Shown: piece after piece, positions 32,377 to 42,337 of the stretch
How the letters are laid out: each line of letters starts with the position of its first letter
Numbering within the stretch: position 1 is the first letter of the stretch
Source of the DNA: Bacillus pumilus
GTDB taxonomy: Bacteria > Bacillota > Bacilli > Bacillales > Bacillaceae
Assembly (NCBI RefSeq): GCF_009937765.1
Contig: NZ_CP047089.1
Coordinates: 3,160,272-3,224,271 of the forward strand
Direction: 5' to 3'
Length of the DNA: 64,000 bases
Notes under the pieces: model-generated
The model's input: the letters and a program-made list of their open reading frames with translations, nothing else
What the model was told of the DNA's origin: nothing
Database searches by the model: none
Made by a program: the position numbers and the translations under genes

Positions 32377-33492
32377 TTAATGATTATAAGAACCCATGTT
32401 ATCTTGAGAGATTTTTTGATGAAGCGCTGTGTTTAAACCATTGGCGAGCACGTTTGCCATATCATCAATGAATGTATCCACTTCCTTAGGTGTGACCATG
32501 AGGTTTTGCCCTAGTGGCGCAAGCACTTCATGAATCAGCTGTCGTTTCTCTTCTTCTGGAAGAGTTCCTACGATACCTAAGAATGATTGACGCGTTTCCT
32601 CATCTGGTAAATCTTCTTCGTTTAGCACTTTTTTCTTCCCAAACGTCAAACCTGCCGGCACAAGAGAGCGGGATGGCCGGTCATCTTTCAGTTCTCTACC
32701 AAAATGCTTTAAGACATAATCAATTGTGTCACTTGCAATGGTGACTGCATCTACGACTGTCGGAACACCAATCGCAATCACTGGAATACCCAACGTTTCT
32801 TTGCTTAATTCTTTTCGTTTATTCCCTACACCTGAACCAGGATGGATCCCTGTGTCAGAGATTTGAATCGTCGTATTCACTCTTTCTACTGCACGAGCAG
32901 CAAGGGCATCGATTGCAATGACAAAATCGGGTTTGGATCTCTCGATGACACCTTGAATTATGTCGCTAGTTTCAATGCCGGTCAGTCCCATCACTCCCGG
33001 TGATAAAGAGGACACTGGGCGGTAGCCTTCCTGTACATTTTCCGGCTGCAATTCAAAAAGATGCCGGGTCACAAGCAGACTTTCAACTGTGAGTGGACCT
33101 AGCGCATCTGGCGTGACATTCCAGTTTCCTAGCCCTACTACAAGACAGCTTGCATCAGTCTGAATGCCTCGATCTTTTAAAAACTGAGCAAAATGATGGG
33201 CAAAAACTTCGACCACTTTTTCCTGCATCTCAGAATCTTTCTCCCGAATACCCTGAGCCTCAAGTGTTAAGTATGTTCCTGCCTTTTTGCTGGTCAGCGC
33301 CTCCCCTTCTTTCGTGATCTCCACCGTGCGTATACGAATGCCGTGCTCCTCTTTTTCCTTTTCGACAATCCCTTGAATTCCATCCTTTGTAATGACATTC
33401 GGATCGTTCTCTTGTTCTAGTATCTCTTTTGTCTCAACAGCTAAGTCTGTCCGAATTTGATAAGCACTTAAATCAAGTTTCTGTTTCTCCAT
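32377..33492 (-). CDS. gpr: Germination protease GPR
   Basis: Degrades small acid-soluble spore proteins on germination. 371 residues, as in B. subtilis. Made as a zymogen with an N-terminal propeptide of about 15 residues; the region [11 protein letters not shown] near residue 13 is the conserved junction. The core contains [11 protein letters not shown] and GVGNKRKEL. Forespore (SigG) expression is known for the family; I did not find a convincing SigG promoter. Confidence 0.97.
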   Translation of the reverse strand: MEKQKLDLSAYQIRTDLAVETKEILEQENDPNVITKDGIQGIVEKEKEEHGIRIRTVEITKEGEALTSKKAGTYLTLEAQGIREKDSEMQEKVVEVFAHHFAQFLKDRGIQTDASCLVVGLGNWNVTPDALGPLTVESLLVTRHLFELQPENVQEGYRPVSSLSPGVMGLTGIETSDIIQGVIERSKPDFVIAIDALAARAVERVNTTIQISDTGIHPGSGVGNKRKELSKETLGIPVIAIGVPTVVDAVTIASDTIDYVLKHFGRELKDDRPSRSLVPAGLTFGKKKVLNEEDLPDEETRQSFLGIVGTLPEEEKRQLIHEVLAPLGQNLMVTPKEVDTFIDDMANVLANGLNTALHQKISQDNMGSYNH

Positions 33493-33589
33493 AAAAAGAC
33501 TCCTTCCACCAAGTAATTAACAGTAGTCTTTCCATCTCTTGAAAGAAACATTCGAGCGCTTCATCAATGAAAAATACTTTACATTTATA

Positions 33590-33618
33590 TTGCAATCTAA
33601 AGGTGTGTTTGATAGAAT
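33590..33618 (+). promoter_or_regulatory. SigA promoter of rpsT
   Basis: TTGCAA (33590-33595), 17-bp spacer, TAGAAT (33613-33618), followed by a leader of about 65 nt up to the ribosome site AGGAGGTG. Confidence 0.75.
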
Positions 33619-33690
33619 ACAACTTGTTCTATTGTGAAGATTTAACCTTAAGACAATTGTGTTTAGGTTGTATCTTAGGAGGTGAAACAC

Positions 33691-33957
33691 ATGCCAAATA
33701 TTAAATCAGCGATCAAACGTACAAAAACGAATAACGAACGCCGTGCACACAACGTGACAATCAAGTCTGCGATGCGTACTGCGATTAAACAAGTTGAAGT
33801 TTCTGTAGCTAACAACGATGCTGAGCAAGCAAAAGCTGCTCTTTCTTCTGCTGCAAAACGCATTGACAAAGCCGTTAAAACTGGTCTTGTACACAAAAAC
33901 GCAGCTGCACGTTACAAGTCAAGACTTGCTAAACAAGTAAACGGACTTTCTGCATAA
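33691..33957 (+). CDS. rpsT: 30S ribosomal protein S20
   Basis: Binds 16S rRNA in 30S. 88 residues, [18 protein letters not shown] at the start and [13 protein letters not shown] at the end, rich in Lys and Ala. AGGAGGTG precedes ATG 33691; the GTG three codons earlier overlaps this ribosome site. Divergent from gpr. Confidence 0.99.
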
Positions 33958-33967
33958 TGCTTGCAAC

Positions 33968-33990
33968 GCCTCAGTAATGAGGCAATTGTT
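33968..33990 (+). terminator. Weak terminator after rpsT
   Basis: GCCTCA-GTAA-TGAGGC followed by AATTGTTT. A second, longer imperfect hairpin (GTCCGTCCTGA against TTAGGACAGAC) lies at about 34000-34033. Confidence 0.6.
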
Positions 33991-34059
33991 TAACTGTACG
34001 TCCGTCCTGACCGGCCCAGCCATTAGGACAGACTGGCAATTATACATCTAAACAAAAAT

Positions 34060-34087
34060 GACCTTCTTTTTAGAAGGTCGTTTTTTT
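34060..34087. terminator. Strong bidirectional terminator between rpsT and holA
   Basis: GACCTTCT-TTTT-AGAAGGTC followed by seven T on the plus strand and AAAAA on the other side. Confidence 0.9.
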
Positions 34088-34091
34088 ATGT

Positions 34092-35111
34092 TCAAGCGCC
34101 TAATAGGCGAAGCAGAAACAATTCTAGCAATAGCTGCTTGTCCTTTTTACCGGTTTTCATTTCATAATCGATCGTTGATAGCTCTTTGACAATCTGCTTG
34201 AGCTCTTCTTCTGAAAACAACCTTGCCTGATCCATAGCAAGTTTAACGCGGAATGGGTGGACTTTTAGATTTGAAGCAATTTGTTTTTGTCCATATCCTT
34301 GCTGAGCGAAATACTTCGTCTGCAAAATCAAACGAAATTGAGTAGATATGAGTGCCAATATTTTAATGGGTTCCTCATTTTGTTTCAGCAAGTCATAAAA
34401 CATCTGCATGGCTTGAGAGCGGCGTCTGTTGACAATTTGGTTAATTAATTCAAAAATATTCTGCTCTAAACTTCTTGCAACGAGCTGATTGACATCCGCT
34501 AATTCAATTTCTTCTCGCTCTCCGATATATGTACTCAGCTTCCTGACCTCTTGAAACAACGTAGATAGACTTCCGCCACACAGCATGACAAGTTGCTCAG
34601 CCGCTTCAGAGAAAATCGACTTTCCTTCTGTTTTCACCAGTGTAATGGTGAAATCCGTTGTTTCTTTTGGGTTTAACTCTTTTGCCTCAACCATAGCCGC
34701 TTTCTTTTTTAGCAATTTAGTGATTTTCTTCCGTTCATCCAGCTTTTCATATGGTGCTAATAAGACAAGAATGGTATAAGGCGCCGGCTTTTCTAAATAA
34801 GCTTCTAACAGAGAAAGCTCATGCTCGATCTTCTCCTTTTTCTTTTCCGCTGTAAGAAAATAAGGGTTCTTGATCACAACGAGACGCCTTTCTCCCATGA
34901 ACGGAAAGGTCTCTGCATCTGTCACAGCCTGTTCAAGCGGTACCTCTTCCATATCAAAAACGGAGTAATTAAAATCCTTTGTCTCCTCATCTACTACAGC
35001 TTGTCTTAATTTAGCTGCTGTTTCTTGCAGTAAATACGTTTCTTTTCCATATAAGCAATAAACGGGATGGATATCCCCTCTTTTTAAATTGTTCCAAACC
35101 TCAAAGACCAT
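34092..35111 (-). CDS. holA: DNA polymerase III delta subunit
   Basis: Clamp-loader subunit that opens the beta sliding clamp. 339 residues: N-terminal AAA+-like domain without a Walker A (PVYCLYGKETYLLQE), the C-terminal collar domain with IFELINQIVNRRRSQAM and LISTQFRLIL. Separate unit, upstream of convergent rpsT. Confidence 0.95.
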   Translation of the reverse strand: MVFEVWNNLKRGDIHPVYCLYGKETYLLQETAAKLRQAVVDEETKDFNYSVFDMEEVPLEQAVTDAETFPFMGERRLVVIKNPYFLTAEKKKEKIEHELSLLEAYLEKPAPYTILVLLAPYEKLDERKKITKLLKKKAAMVEAKELNPKETTDFTITLVKTEGKSIFSEAAEQLVMLCGGSLSTLFQEVRKLSTYIGEREEIELADVNQLVARSLEQNIFELINQIVNRRRSQAMQMFYDLLKQNEEPIKILALISTQFRLILQTKYFAQQGYGQKQIASNLKVHPFRVKLAMDQARLFSEEELKQIVKELSTIDYEMKTGKKDKQLLLELFLLRLLGA

Positions 35112-35347
35112 AAATTGAATCCCTCTCTTTCACTTCCTCCTCTATCCTAAAGTGTGTGAAGACATTAGTAAAGAGGAAGCTGAAAGTACCGCCTCCTCAT
35201 TTATAGTAAACGTCTGGTGCAAGCTCCCGGGTCAGCTTACTTCAGACGATATTCATAAAATGATCATGAAAATGGAAAACGGTTACTTTACCTTCTAGCA
35301 ATTCCAAATGAGTTCAAGTATACTAAAATTAGCCAGGAGGGATGAAA

Positions 35348-35482
35348 ATGAATGAATTTGAAAAAAATGTTCAAAGCAAGCGGAATGATGTGACCGACTC
35401 AGCCGTTGGTTTTATCGTCACATTCGGATTTTTCGCCTCAATGTTTATTTTGGCAACTATTATACACCTCGTTGGATCTTAA
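35348..35482 (+). CDS. yqzM: Small membrane protein YqzM
   Basis: 44 residues: polar N terminus MNEFEKNVQSKRNDVTDS, then one membrane segment (about 21-42). Nearly the same as the YqzM found beside comEC in B. subtilis. GGAGG precedes ATG 35348 at 7 nt. Function unknown. Confidence 0.88.
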   Translation: MNEFEKNVQSKRNDVTDSAVGFIVTFGFFASMFILATIIHLVGS

Positions 35483-35500
35483 CTTCATGAATGCTACATG

Positions 35501-35524
35501 ACTGCCTTTTTGGCAGTTTTTTTA
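35501..35524. terminator. Terminator between yqzM and comEC
   Basis: ACTGCC-TTTTT-GGCAGT followed by TTTTTTT on the plus strand; the reverse side has A/T-rich flanks and serves comEC. Confidence 0.88.
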
Positions 35525-37849
35525 TTGATTTTGTAAGATATCATATGGAGGATGTGTGTAAAACGTTCCTTTCTGCTCAATAAATTCAAAGGTCACACTC
35601 CCGTCTCGGTCTGTGCGATATACCTTCGTTTGATGATCCTTTAGTTTTTTCAAGACGTCCTGATGAGGATGCTGATAACGATTCCGTTCACCAGCCGAAA
35701 TGAGCGCGATCGACGGCTTCAGATGCTGAAGCCACTCATCACTTGTTGACCCTTTGCTCCCATGATGCCCAACCTTTAAGACATCTGCTCGCAGGTGAGG
35801 ATAAGCTTCTATAATGTCTCGTTCTCCTTCATGTTCAAGATCTCCAGTGAATAGGAACCGTTTCCCGCCAAGAGTAAATGATAGAACAAGTGAATCATTG
35901 TTCTTACTTGTCACCATGTCTTGCGAAGGGTGAAGAACCTCAAATATGTGCTCTCCAACTTGGAGCTGGTCTCCTCTTTCTAATTCATCAATCATGATCC
36001 CTTTTTCAGCTGCTTCTTTTAGCAGTTTTTCATCCTCTGGATTTCGGGCAAAACCTTTTGGTATAGCCAGCCGCTTTACTTTATTTCGCTTGATTAAACG
36101 AATCGCTTCTCCCATGTGGTCTTGGTCTGCATGCGTGAGAATCAGCACATCAAGTTTCGCTATACCTTTTGAATGCAAAAACGGAATTAGCGTTTGATCA
36201 CCGATCGTAGACACTTTACGCCTTTTTTTCCATGGTTCATCATCAAAAGAAAGTCTGCCACCTGTGTCCACAAGTAGATGTCCCTTTCGGTAAGGGAGCT
36301 GAATAAACAAACTATCCCCTTGTCCTACATCCAGCATCGTGACCTCTCCTTTTTGAAGAAAATTCGGGGTGAAATAGTGCACACTCAAGACACCAATAAG
36401 TAACAGAATCGGCACGATATAAGATTTCATGGAACTATTGCACTCCACCATAAATAACAGAAAAACAATGGCGCTCACTTCAAGAAGAATATGCCACCAA
36501 GTCGATTTCATAAAAATCAAATTGAACCCATCAAAAACTGCCATATGTGCTGACAACTGATGACCTAGCTGGATGACCGAATCAAGCAGTTGGAACAACA
36601 TTTGTCCAAGCGGAAGATAAATGATAGACAAAAGAAAAAAGAGTAAGGACAGAGGCAGGACAACTGTTGTATAAAAAGGGACAAATATCATATTCAATGG
36701 GATGCTCAGTAAAGAAAATTGCTGAAAATGATATAAAAGAACAGGGAGCGAAGCAAGCTGCGCAACAAATGAGATCAAGAACAACTGCATCACTGCACTT
36801 TTCGCTTTTGATAAGATACCGGTTGATAACAAAATAAAAAACGTTACCACGAATGAAAGCTGAAATCCGATATCAAATAGATATAGAGGATGAATCGCTA
36901 ATAAGAATAAAAACGTTGCGCTTAATACGACAGCAGAAGGCTGTTTCATTTCTTTTGGCAAACTTGTCATCACTAAATAGATTCCTGCCATGAGGCAAGC
37001 TCTTAAAACTGATGGTGCAGCACCTGTCAAACAAGCATAAACAGGGAGAAAGCACATTAGAAGAATACGCGCTGTCTCTCTTGTCACACCGGCACGAAGG
37101 AGACACCAAAATAAACAAGCAAGAAGCGTTTGCACATGCAGTCCTGAGATCGCTAACAGATGAATAATGCCGAGCATTTGATAGTCTCTTAGCGTGTCAG
37201 GATCAATTAAGTCACGCTCTCCAAAAATGAGAGCCTGTACAATCCCTACAGAGTTTTTCGGCACATGATCTTCTAAGAATCTTAAACCCTTTTGCCTCAT
37301 CTTTTGAAGATAATACGAAGGACGTTCATTTTTTGTACAGCCTTTGATTGACTGTGGTAAGAAAATAGCGTGAATGCCTTTTGATTTTAGAAATTGATCA
37401 TAATGAAACCCGTTAGGAATGGTTGCGTGTTTAGGCGGCCGAACTTCACCTGTCATATGACAGCTCATACCTGGCTCTACGTCTTTTAGCGCCTCTTTTT
37501 CACGCTCTGTTTGAATGGTATAGAAAGCCGCTAGTCGTTCATCTTCTGTTGACACAGTTGCTGAAAATCGATTGCCATCTGTTTTCGGAATACTTTCAAT
37601 CACAACGGAGCCGGAAAAGAATTTTTCTTGAACAGGTTGATCTGTTTCAAAAAACTCATGAACCATAAAAATAAGGGTATAGACAGCTCCACATAGGCTG
37701 ACCACGAGAAAGAGTTTGGGGATTTTTTTTAGTAGGCTGAGAAGTAAGATAATGAGAAGAAAGAGAAGGAAATACATATGAAGATGATATGCAGCTAGAG
37801 CAATTCCAACAGCTGCTGAAATTGCCCCAAACGGCAAATAATTAAACAT
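35522..37849 (-). CDS. comEC: Competence channel protein ComEC
   Basis: Forms the channel that passes single-stranded DNA across the membrane during transformation. 775 residues from ATG 37849: N-terminal membrane/OB region (DUF4131), the central competence domain with many membrane segments (HLLAISGLHVQTLLACLFW), and a C-terminal metallo-beta-lactamase domain with LTHADQDHMG and VGHHGSKGS. The longer frame to 37918 would run deep into comEB; the chosen start overlaps its stop by 8 bp. Confidence 0.96.
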   Translation of the reverse strand: MFNYLPFGAISAAVGIALAAYHLHMYFLLFLLIILLLSLLKKIPKLFLVVSLCGAVYTLIFMVHEFFETDQPVQEKFFSGSVVIESIPKTDGNRFSATVSTEDERLAAFYTIQTEREKEALKDVEPGMSCHMTGEVRPPKHATIPNGFHYDQFLKSKGIHAIFLPQSIKGCTKNERPSYYLQKMRQKGLRFLEDHVPKNSVGIVQALIFGERDLIDPDTLRDYQMLGIIHLLAISGLHVQTLLACLFWCLLRAGVTRETARILLMCFLPVYACLTGAAPSVLRACLMAGIYLVMTSLPKEMKQPSAVVLSATFLFLLAIHPLYLFDIGFQLSFVVTFFILLSTGILSKAKSAVMQLFLISFVAQLASLPVLLYHFQQFSLLSIPLNMIFVPFYTTVVLPLSLLFFLLSIIYLPLGQMLFQLLDSVIQLGHQLSAHMAVFDGFNLIFMKSTWWHILLEVSAIVFLLFMVECNSSMKSYIVPILLLIGVLSVHYFTPNFLQKGEVTMLDVGQGDSLFIQLPYRKGHLLVDTGGRLSFDDEPWKKRRKVSTIGDQTLIPFLHSKGIAKLDVLILTHADQDHMGEAIRLIKRNKVKRLAIPKGFARNPEDEKLLKEAAEKGIMIDELERGDQLQVGEHIFEVLHPSQDMVTSKNNDSLVLSFTLGGKRFLFTGDLEHEGERDIIEAYPHLRADVLKVGHHGSKGSTSDEWLQHLKPSIALISAGERNRYQHPHQDVLKKLKDHQTKVYRTDRDGSVTFEFIEQKGTFYTHPPYDILQNQ

Positions 37850-38411
37850 AGGACGTAAATAATTGGTTCGCCTTCTCGTGCATATCGCGAATTTCTTTTT
37901 CATTAAGTCCTGATTCACTTAGCTTACCAATTAAATCTGCAACAAAGGCTAATTTTTCTTGATTTTTCAAGTCGATGATCATTTCATCGAGTTCGACTTG
38001 TTCCGTTTGAACACCTGCCTGCTCAAATAAATCAATGGCGTAGGGGTGATTTTTATAATCCTTTGCATAGTATACGGTTCGAATGCCTGCTTGGATAATA
38101 GCTTTACAGCACTGCAAACAAGGAAAATGCGTGACATATATTTCAGCATCGGCTGTAGGTGCACCAAATTTGGCACATTGTAAAATAGCGTTCATTTCCG
38201 CATGGATGGTGCGAACGCAGTGATGATCAATGACATAGCATCCCACATCTGCACAATGGACATCACCAGCAATTGAGCCATTATATCCCCCTGCAATGAT
38301 ACGCTTGTCTCTGACGATGGTCGCCCCAACAGCTAACCGCTCACAGGTGCTTCGTAAAGCAAGTAAATGGCTTTGTGCCATAAAATATTGATTCCATGAA
38401 ATTCTTTCCAC
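37842..38411 (-). CDS. comEB: ComE operon protein 2, dCMP deaminase family
   Basis: Late competence operon protein with a deoxycytidylate deaminase domain; not strictly needed for transformation in B. subtilis. 189 residues. Zinc motif HAEMNA (about 69-74) and PCLQCCKA (about 96-103). A C-terminal extension of about 60 residues follows the deaminase core. Confidence 0.95.
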   Translation of the reverse strand: MERISWNQYFMAQSHLLALRSTCERLAVGATIVRDKRIIAGGYNGSIAGDVHCADVGCYVIDHHCVRTIHAEMNAILQCAKFGAPTADAEIYVTHFPCLQCCKAIIQAGIRTVYYAKDYKNHPYAIDLFEQAGVQTEQVELDEMIIDLKNQEKLAFVADLIGKLSESGLNEKEIRDMHEKANQLFTSYV

Positions 38412-38476
38412 GAGCTGATCCCTCCAGAATGATGGTTGGTATTAAGTGTACATGCCTTCCTTCTATACCGTCAATT

Positions 38477-39106
38477 CTACTTAACGGTCAATTCATTTTT
38501 CAGCCGTTCAATGGTCTTCTCCCCAAAACCTGAAATGTTCCGTAAATCTTCAATTTGTTGAAATTCTCCGTGTTCCTCTCTGTACGTAATGATGGCTTCT
38601 GCTTTAGCTGGCCCTATTCCATTAATGGTTTGCAATTCTGCTGCATCAGCCTGGTTCACGTTGACACTTTGACTCTTTTCATTACCTGATGGAGCGTCTG
38701 CACCTGCTGTTTGCGTCTGCCTCTCTGCTTCTCCCTGCTTCCGGACATAAATCATCATACTATCTTCTAATTTTGCTGCTTGATTAATTTCAATTGTGTC
38801 TGCTTTACTAGTAAAACCTCCTGCTCTTCGAATCGCTTCTTCTACACGTGCATCAGATTGAAACGTATAAACACCCGGCTTTTTCACAGCTCCTTTGACC
38901 TCCACAAAAATGGAGGATGAGTCATTATCGGGCTTTTCTGTTTTGTCTTCTAATGTGACATGTTTGTCTTGATCGCCCTTCAATACACTTGGCTCTCTGG
39001 TGCTCCCCTTATTTCCTGCCAAAAGGAAGAAAGTGATGATGATCGCGCTTATAAGCCCAGCACCGATATAAAGACTGTATTTTCTCAATGGAATGAGTCG
39101 CTTCAC
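38477..39106 (-). CDS. comEA: Competence DNA receptor ComEA
   Basis: Binds double-stranded DNA at the membrane. 209 residues: membrane anchor (about 12-31), flexible linker, SLBB domain (FVEVKGAVKKPGVYTF), second linker, and a helix-hairpin-helix pair at the C terminus (INGIGPAKAEAIITYREEHG, ISGFGEKTIERLKN). I found no clear ComK box (two AAAA-N5-TTTT) in the 90 bp shared with comER. Confidence 0.96.
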   Translation of the reverse strand: MKRLIPLRKYSLYIGAGLISAIIITFFLLAGNKGSTREPSVLKGDQDKHVTLEDKTEKPDNDSSSIFVEVKGAVKKPGVYTFQSDARVEEAIRRAGGFTSKADTIEINQAAKLEDSMMIYVRKQGEAERQTQTAGADAPSGNEKSQSVNVNQADAAELQTINGIGPAKAEAIITYREEHGEFQQIEDLRNISGFGEKTIERLKNELTVK

Positions 39107-39196
39107 GTGTTCACGCTTCTTTCAATCATATTTTTCTATTGCACAACATACTGTTTAGAAGATAACAGATCCTATGCGCCTAAGGAGGGAGAACGT

Positions 39197-40045
39197 TTGA
39201 ATATCGGGATAATCGGTACAGGAAACATGGGTACCATACTTACTGAGGCATTTATTGAATCAAAGGCAGTCAATCCCTCATCCATCACCATCACAAACCG
39301 GACCATAGAAAAAGCGTTCAATATAAAAAAGAACCACCCAGAGCTTGAAGTTACGAAACAGCTTACAGGAGCTGTCATGAATAAGGATTTCATTTTTGTT
39401 TGTGTCAAGCCGCTTGATATTTATCCCCTTTTAAAAGAGCTGAGCCCTCTTTTAACAGAGCAACAAACCATTGTCATCATTACAAGCCCGGTTCATCCTG
39501 AACAGCTTCAGGAGATCGTTTCTTGTCAAACAGCCAGGCTGATTCCAAGCATTACGAACCGCGCTTTATCAGGTGCGTCACTTTTAACATTCGGATCGTC
39601 ATGCAGTGTCACGACGAAAACAGCGTTAAGACAATTAGCTTCCTGCATTTCAACACCTATTGAAATTCATCATTCGATTACAAGAGCGGCGTCAGATATC
39701 GTCAGCTGCGGTCCTGCCTTTATCAGCTTCCTCGTTCAGGAAATGATTGAAGCAGCCGTCGAAGAAACAGATATTTCTAAAGAAGAAGCCACCACCTTAT
39801 CAGAAGATATGCTAGTAGGGCTTGGCCGTTTAATTGAAAAAAGACTGTATACTCTTCCGACACTGCAAGACAAAGTCTGTGTAAAAGGCGGCGTCACGGG
39901 TGAAGGGATTAAAGCACTTGAAGCAGGTGTTCAAGATATGTTTCATCGCCTCTTTCAAAACACCCATGAAAAATTTGATGAAGATCTTGAAGCGGTTGCG
40001 CAACAATACCCGCCAAGTGTGTTTACTGATGATCGCAGAAATTAA
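39197..40045 (+). CDS. comER: ComER, pyrroline-5-carboxylate reductase-like protein
   Basis: Divergent from comE. Rossmann fold of the ProC family (NIGIIGTGNMGTILTEAF), C-terminal dimer domain with GGVTGEGIKALEAG. Physiological substrate unknown; in some Bacillus it influences sporulation and biofilm formation. 282 residues from TTG 39197, which has AAGGAGGG upstream. The frame remains open back to 38960 inside comEA, but that part is antisense to a real gene. Confidence 0.92.
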   Translation: MNIGIIGTGNMGTILTEAFIESKAVNPSSITITNRTIEKAFNIKKNHPELEVTKQLTGAVMNKDFIFVCVKPLDIYPLLKELSPLLTEQQTIVIITSPVHPEQLQEIVSCQTARLIPSITNRALSGASLLTFGSSCSVTTKTALRQLASCISTPIEIHHSITRAASDIVSCGPAFISFLVQEMIEAAVEETDISKEEATTLSEDMLVGLGRLIEKRLYTLPTLQDKVCVKGGVTGEGIKALEAGVQDMFHRLFQNTHEKFDEDLEAVAQQYPPSVFTDDRRN

Positions 40046-40076
40046 TCCACTCTGCAACAAGCGAAAAAAGGGTTTT

Positions 40077-40109
40077 AAAAAACCATCGTCCATTAAACGA
40101 TGGTTTTTG
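40077..40109. terminator. Bidirectional terminator between comER and yqeM
   Basis: AACCATCGT (40081-40089) with ACGATGGTT (40097-40105), flanked by A and T tracts. The yqeM stop codon lies in the loop. Confidence 0.9.
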
Positions 40110-40836
40110 GTTTCTTAGCTGAAATGAAATATCTTTCGGCGAATTCCCCGGGCGCTTCATTTGTAAAATCAGCGGTCACTGCTATTTGTTCAAAGCCAGC
40201 GGACGCAAGGAACGCCGCATAGGTCTCAAATGGAAATGTACGCTGTTCATGTGTCTCATCATAACGCTGATACACATCTCCGTCCTTTACAAAAAAGCTT
40301 AAATCGTGAATGACTGAATACATGTCATCCCCTTTATCACTCTGCCAAATATAGCTGATCTCTTCATCTTGATCGGCATAAGTCGAACCTGGGAATATCT
40401 CTTCCATTTTATAAGGAGTATGAACATCAAAGAGTAAAACGCCATCTGCCTCTAAAAGCTGAAACATGTTTTTAAAGGTTTTTTTGACGTCATTTTCGTT
40501 TTTTAAGTAATTCAAGGAATCACAGCATATAACCGCTGCTTGAAAGACTTGCTCAAAACCCGTCAGCTCTCTCATATCTTGATGTAAAAATTGAATGGAC
40601 TGCTTTTTCGCCTGTGCTTTTTGCTGCGCGAAAGCCAGCATTTCTTCACTGAGGTCAATTCCTGTGACTGCGTGACCTTTTTCAGCTAACCGAAGAGAAA
40701 TCTCTCCAGTTCCACAGCCAACATCAATAATAGCAGCATTCGGTTTGACATTCTGCTGGATCCACTGAACCCATTCATCATAAGGTGCATGTGTCATGAG
40801 CTCGTCATACACACCTGCAAACCCTTGATAAATCAT
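40093..40836 (-). CDS. yqeM: SAM-dependent methyltransferase YqeM
   Basis: Class I methyltransferase. 247 residues. SAM motif AAIIDVGCGTGEISLRLAEKG (about 33-53) and CCDSLNYL. Substrate unknown. It overlaps rsfS by 4 bp, so it is coupled to a ribosome-silencing gene. Confidence 0.9.
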   Translation of the reverse strand: MIYQGFAGVYDELMTHAPYDEWVQWIQQNVKPNAAIIDVGCGTGEISLRLAEKGHAVTGIDLSEEMLAFAQQKAQAKKQSIQFLHQDMRELTGFEQVFQAAVICCDSLNYLKNENDVKKTFKNMFQLLEADGVLLFDVHTPYKMEEIFPGSTYADQDEEISYIWQSDKGDDMYSVIHDLSFFVKDGDVYQRYDETHEQRTFPFETYAAFLASAGFEQIAVTADFTNEAPGEFAERYFISAKKPKTIV

Positions 40837-41189
40837 GAGTTAATGCCAAGTGAAAGCGTTTCTCTCGGCGCATCTCCCCATAGCTTCTCTAGGTTATAGT
40901 ATCCTCTTTCTTCTTTGTGGAACACGTGAGCAATGACATCACCAAGATCAATCAATACCCATCTTGCTTCATCAAAGCCCTCCATCTTCTTCACTTCAAT
41001 TCCACTTTCCTCTGCAAGATGTTTTACTTCTCTTGCTATGGCCTGCACTTGTTTATCAGAGTTCCCGTGACAAATGAGAAAATAATCGGCAACAAGTGAG
41101 ATCCCTTGCATATTAAGGGCAATAATATCCTCAGCCCGTTTATCATCGCATGCTCCTGCTGCGACGTTTAAAATTGATGATGAATCCAT
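40833..41189 (-). CDS. rsfS: Ribosomal silencing factor RsfS
   Basis: Binds L14 and blocks subunit joining in poor growth conditions. 118 residues, with the family signature EARWVLIDLGDVIAHVFH (about 74-91) and YYNLEKLWGDAP. Downstream of yqeK. Confidence 0.96.
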   Translation of the reverse strand: MDSSSILNVAAGACDDKRAEDIIALNMQGISLVADYFLICHGNSDKQVQAIAREVKHLAEESGIEVKKMEGFDEARWVLIDLGDVIAHVFHKEERGYYNLEKLWGDAPRETLSLGINS

Positions 41190-41201
41190 CCAAATTCCTC
41201 C

Positions 41202-41765
41202 TTAATTGTTCTTATGCACAAGTGAGTTGTAAGTTGCGAGCGTATCTGGAAAGACTGGCTGATTCTTTTTCAGCAAAAAGCTGATCGTGTTTTTCAGTGA
41301 CTGAATCAATGCGCTATCCAAATCTTGCTCTGCTAACTCTCTTACTTCTTCAACACCAGGAAAATGACGTCCTGGTTCGATATAATCAGCAACATAAATG
41401 ACCTTTTCAAGTAATGTCATGTTTGGTCTGCCTGATGTATGAAATTCAATAGCCGTTAAAATGTCTTGGTCGTTAATAGCTGCTTCCTTTTTAACCAAAT
41501 AGGCACCGACCGGGGCATGCCAAAGCTCGGGCGAATATTCCAGCAATAGAGGGTTCATCTGTTCCTGCTGGATAATCCCCTTCATCTCATCCTTTGGTCT
41601 AAATTTCGCATAATCATGAAAAATAGCGGCGATCTCTGCTTTTTTCACATCTGCACCGAAACGTTCCGCTAATGAAATGGCTGTCTCCATAACTCCAAGT
41701 GTATGTGTATATCTATGCTCTGTTAACTGCTCTTTGACACAGTTCAATGCTTCTTCACGATTCAT
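41202..41765 (-). CDS. yqeK: YqeK, HD-domain diadenosine tetraphosphate hydrolase
   Basis: 187 residues. HD motif in [10 protein letters not shown] and an HAPVGAYL ligand region. Bacillus YqeK family members split Ap4A symmetrically to ADP. It overlaps nadD by 11 bp, pairing a nucleotidyltransferase with a phosphohydrolase. Confidence 0.93.
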   Translation of the reverse strand: MNREEALNCVKEQLTEHRYTHTLGVMETAISLAERFGADVKKAEIAAIFHDYAKFRPKDEMKGIIQQEQMNPLLLEYSPELWHAPVGAYLVKKEAAINDQDILTAIEFHTSGRPNMTLLEKVIYVADYIEPGRHFPGVEEVRELAEQDLDSALIQSLKNTISFLLKKNQPVFPDTLATYNSLVHKNN

Positions 41766-42324
41766 ATAAGTGATGCTCCTTTATATAACGCTCAACAGCT
41801 TTCGGTAACAAATAATCGACAGGTTTTTCCTGCATGATTCGCTGCCTAATCAATGTCGATGATACATCAAAAGCTGGAACATCTGCAAACAAAAGAGAAT
41901 ATGTCGTACTTCCGGTATATCCCGGTCTTTTCATCCCAATAAAAGTAATCATCTGAAGCAAATCATCAATCCGATGCCATTTTGGCAAATATTCGACCAT
42001 GTCCGCTCCAATCATAAAAAAGAACTCATCTTCAGGATGACGCTTCTTCAAAAGCTCCACCGTATCTACTGTATAAGATGGACCCTCCCGCTCCATTTCA
42101 ATGAGCTCCAGCCGAAAATGTGGATTTGACTCAATCGCCGCTTCCACCATTTTCACCCGGTGACGACTATCTGCTCGCTTCCGGTCTGTTTTATGAGGGG
42201 GCTTGTGATTAGGAATAAACCAAATTTCATCAAGCCCTACTTGAAAACGCACCTCATTTGCCATCAGCAAATGCCCATTATGAGGAGGATCAAATGTACC
42301 GCCGAACAATCCTATTTTTTTCAT
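41755..42324 (-). CDS. nadD: Nicotinate-nucleotide adenylyltransferase
   Basis: Makes deamido-NAD from nicotinate mononucleotide and ATP. 189 residues from ATG 42324, which has AAAGGTGG upstream; the frame to 42387 is rejected. Nucleotidyltransferase motifs [12 protein letters not shown] and near the C terminus SSTLIRQRI. Confidence 0.97.
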   Translation of the reverse strand: MKKIGLFGGTFDPPHNGHLLMANEVRFQVGLDEIWFIPNHKPPHKTDRKRADSRHRVKMVEAAIESNPHFRLELIEMEREGPSYTVDTVELLKKRHPEDEFFFMIGADMVEYLPKWHRIDDLLQMITFIGMKRPGYTGSTTYSLLFADVPAFDVSSTLIRQRIMQEKPVDYLLPKAVERYIKEHHLYES

Positions 42325-42337
42325 ATCATATCCACCT

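Noticed and set aside
33493..33589. SigG promoter of gpr
   Set aside because: GAATG and GACTACT resemble the elements, but mismatches and spacing are unconvincing.
39107..39196. ComK boxes upstream of comEA
   Set aside because: Expected from B. subtilis, but no pair of AAAA-N5-TTTT with proper spacing is seen; only loose A/T tracts.
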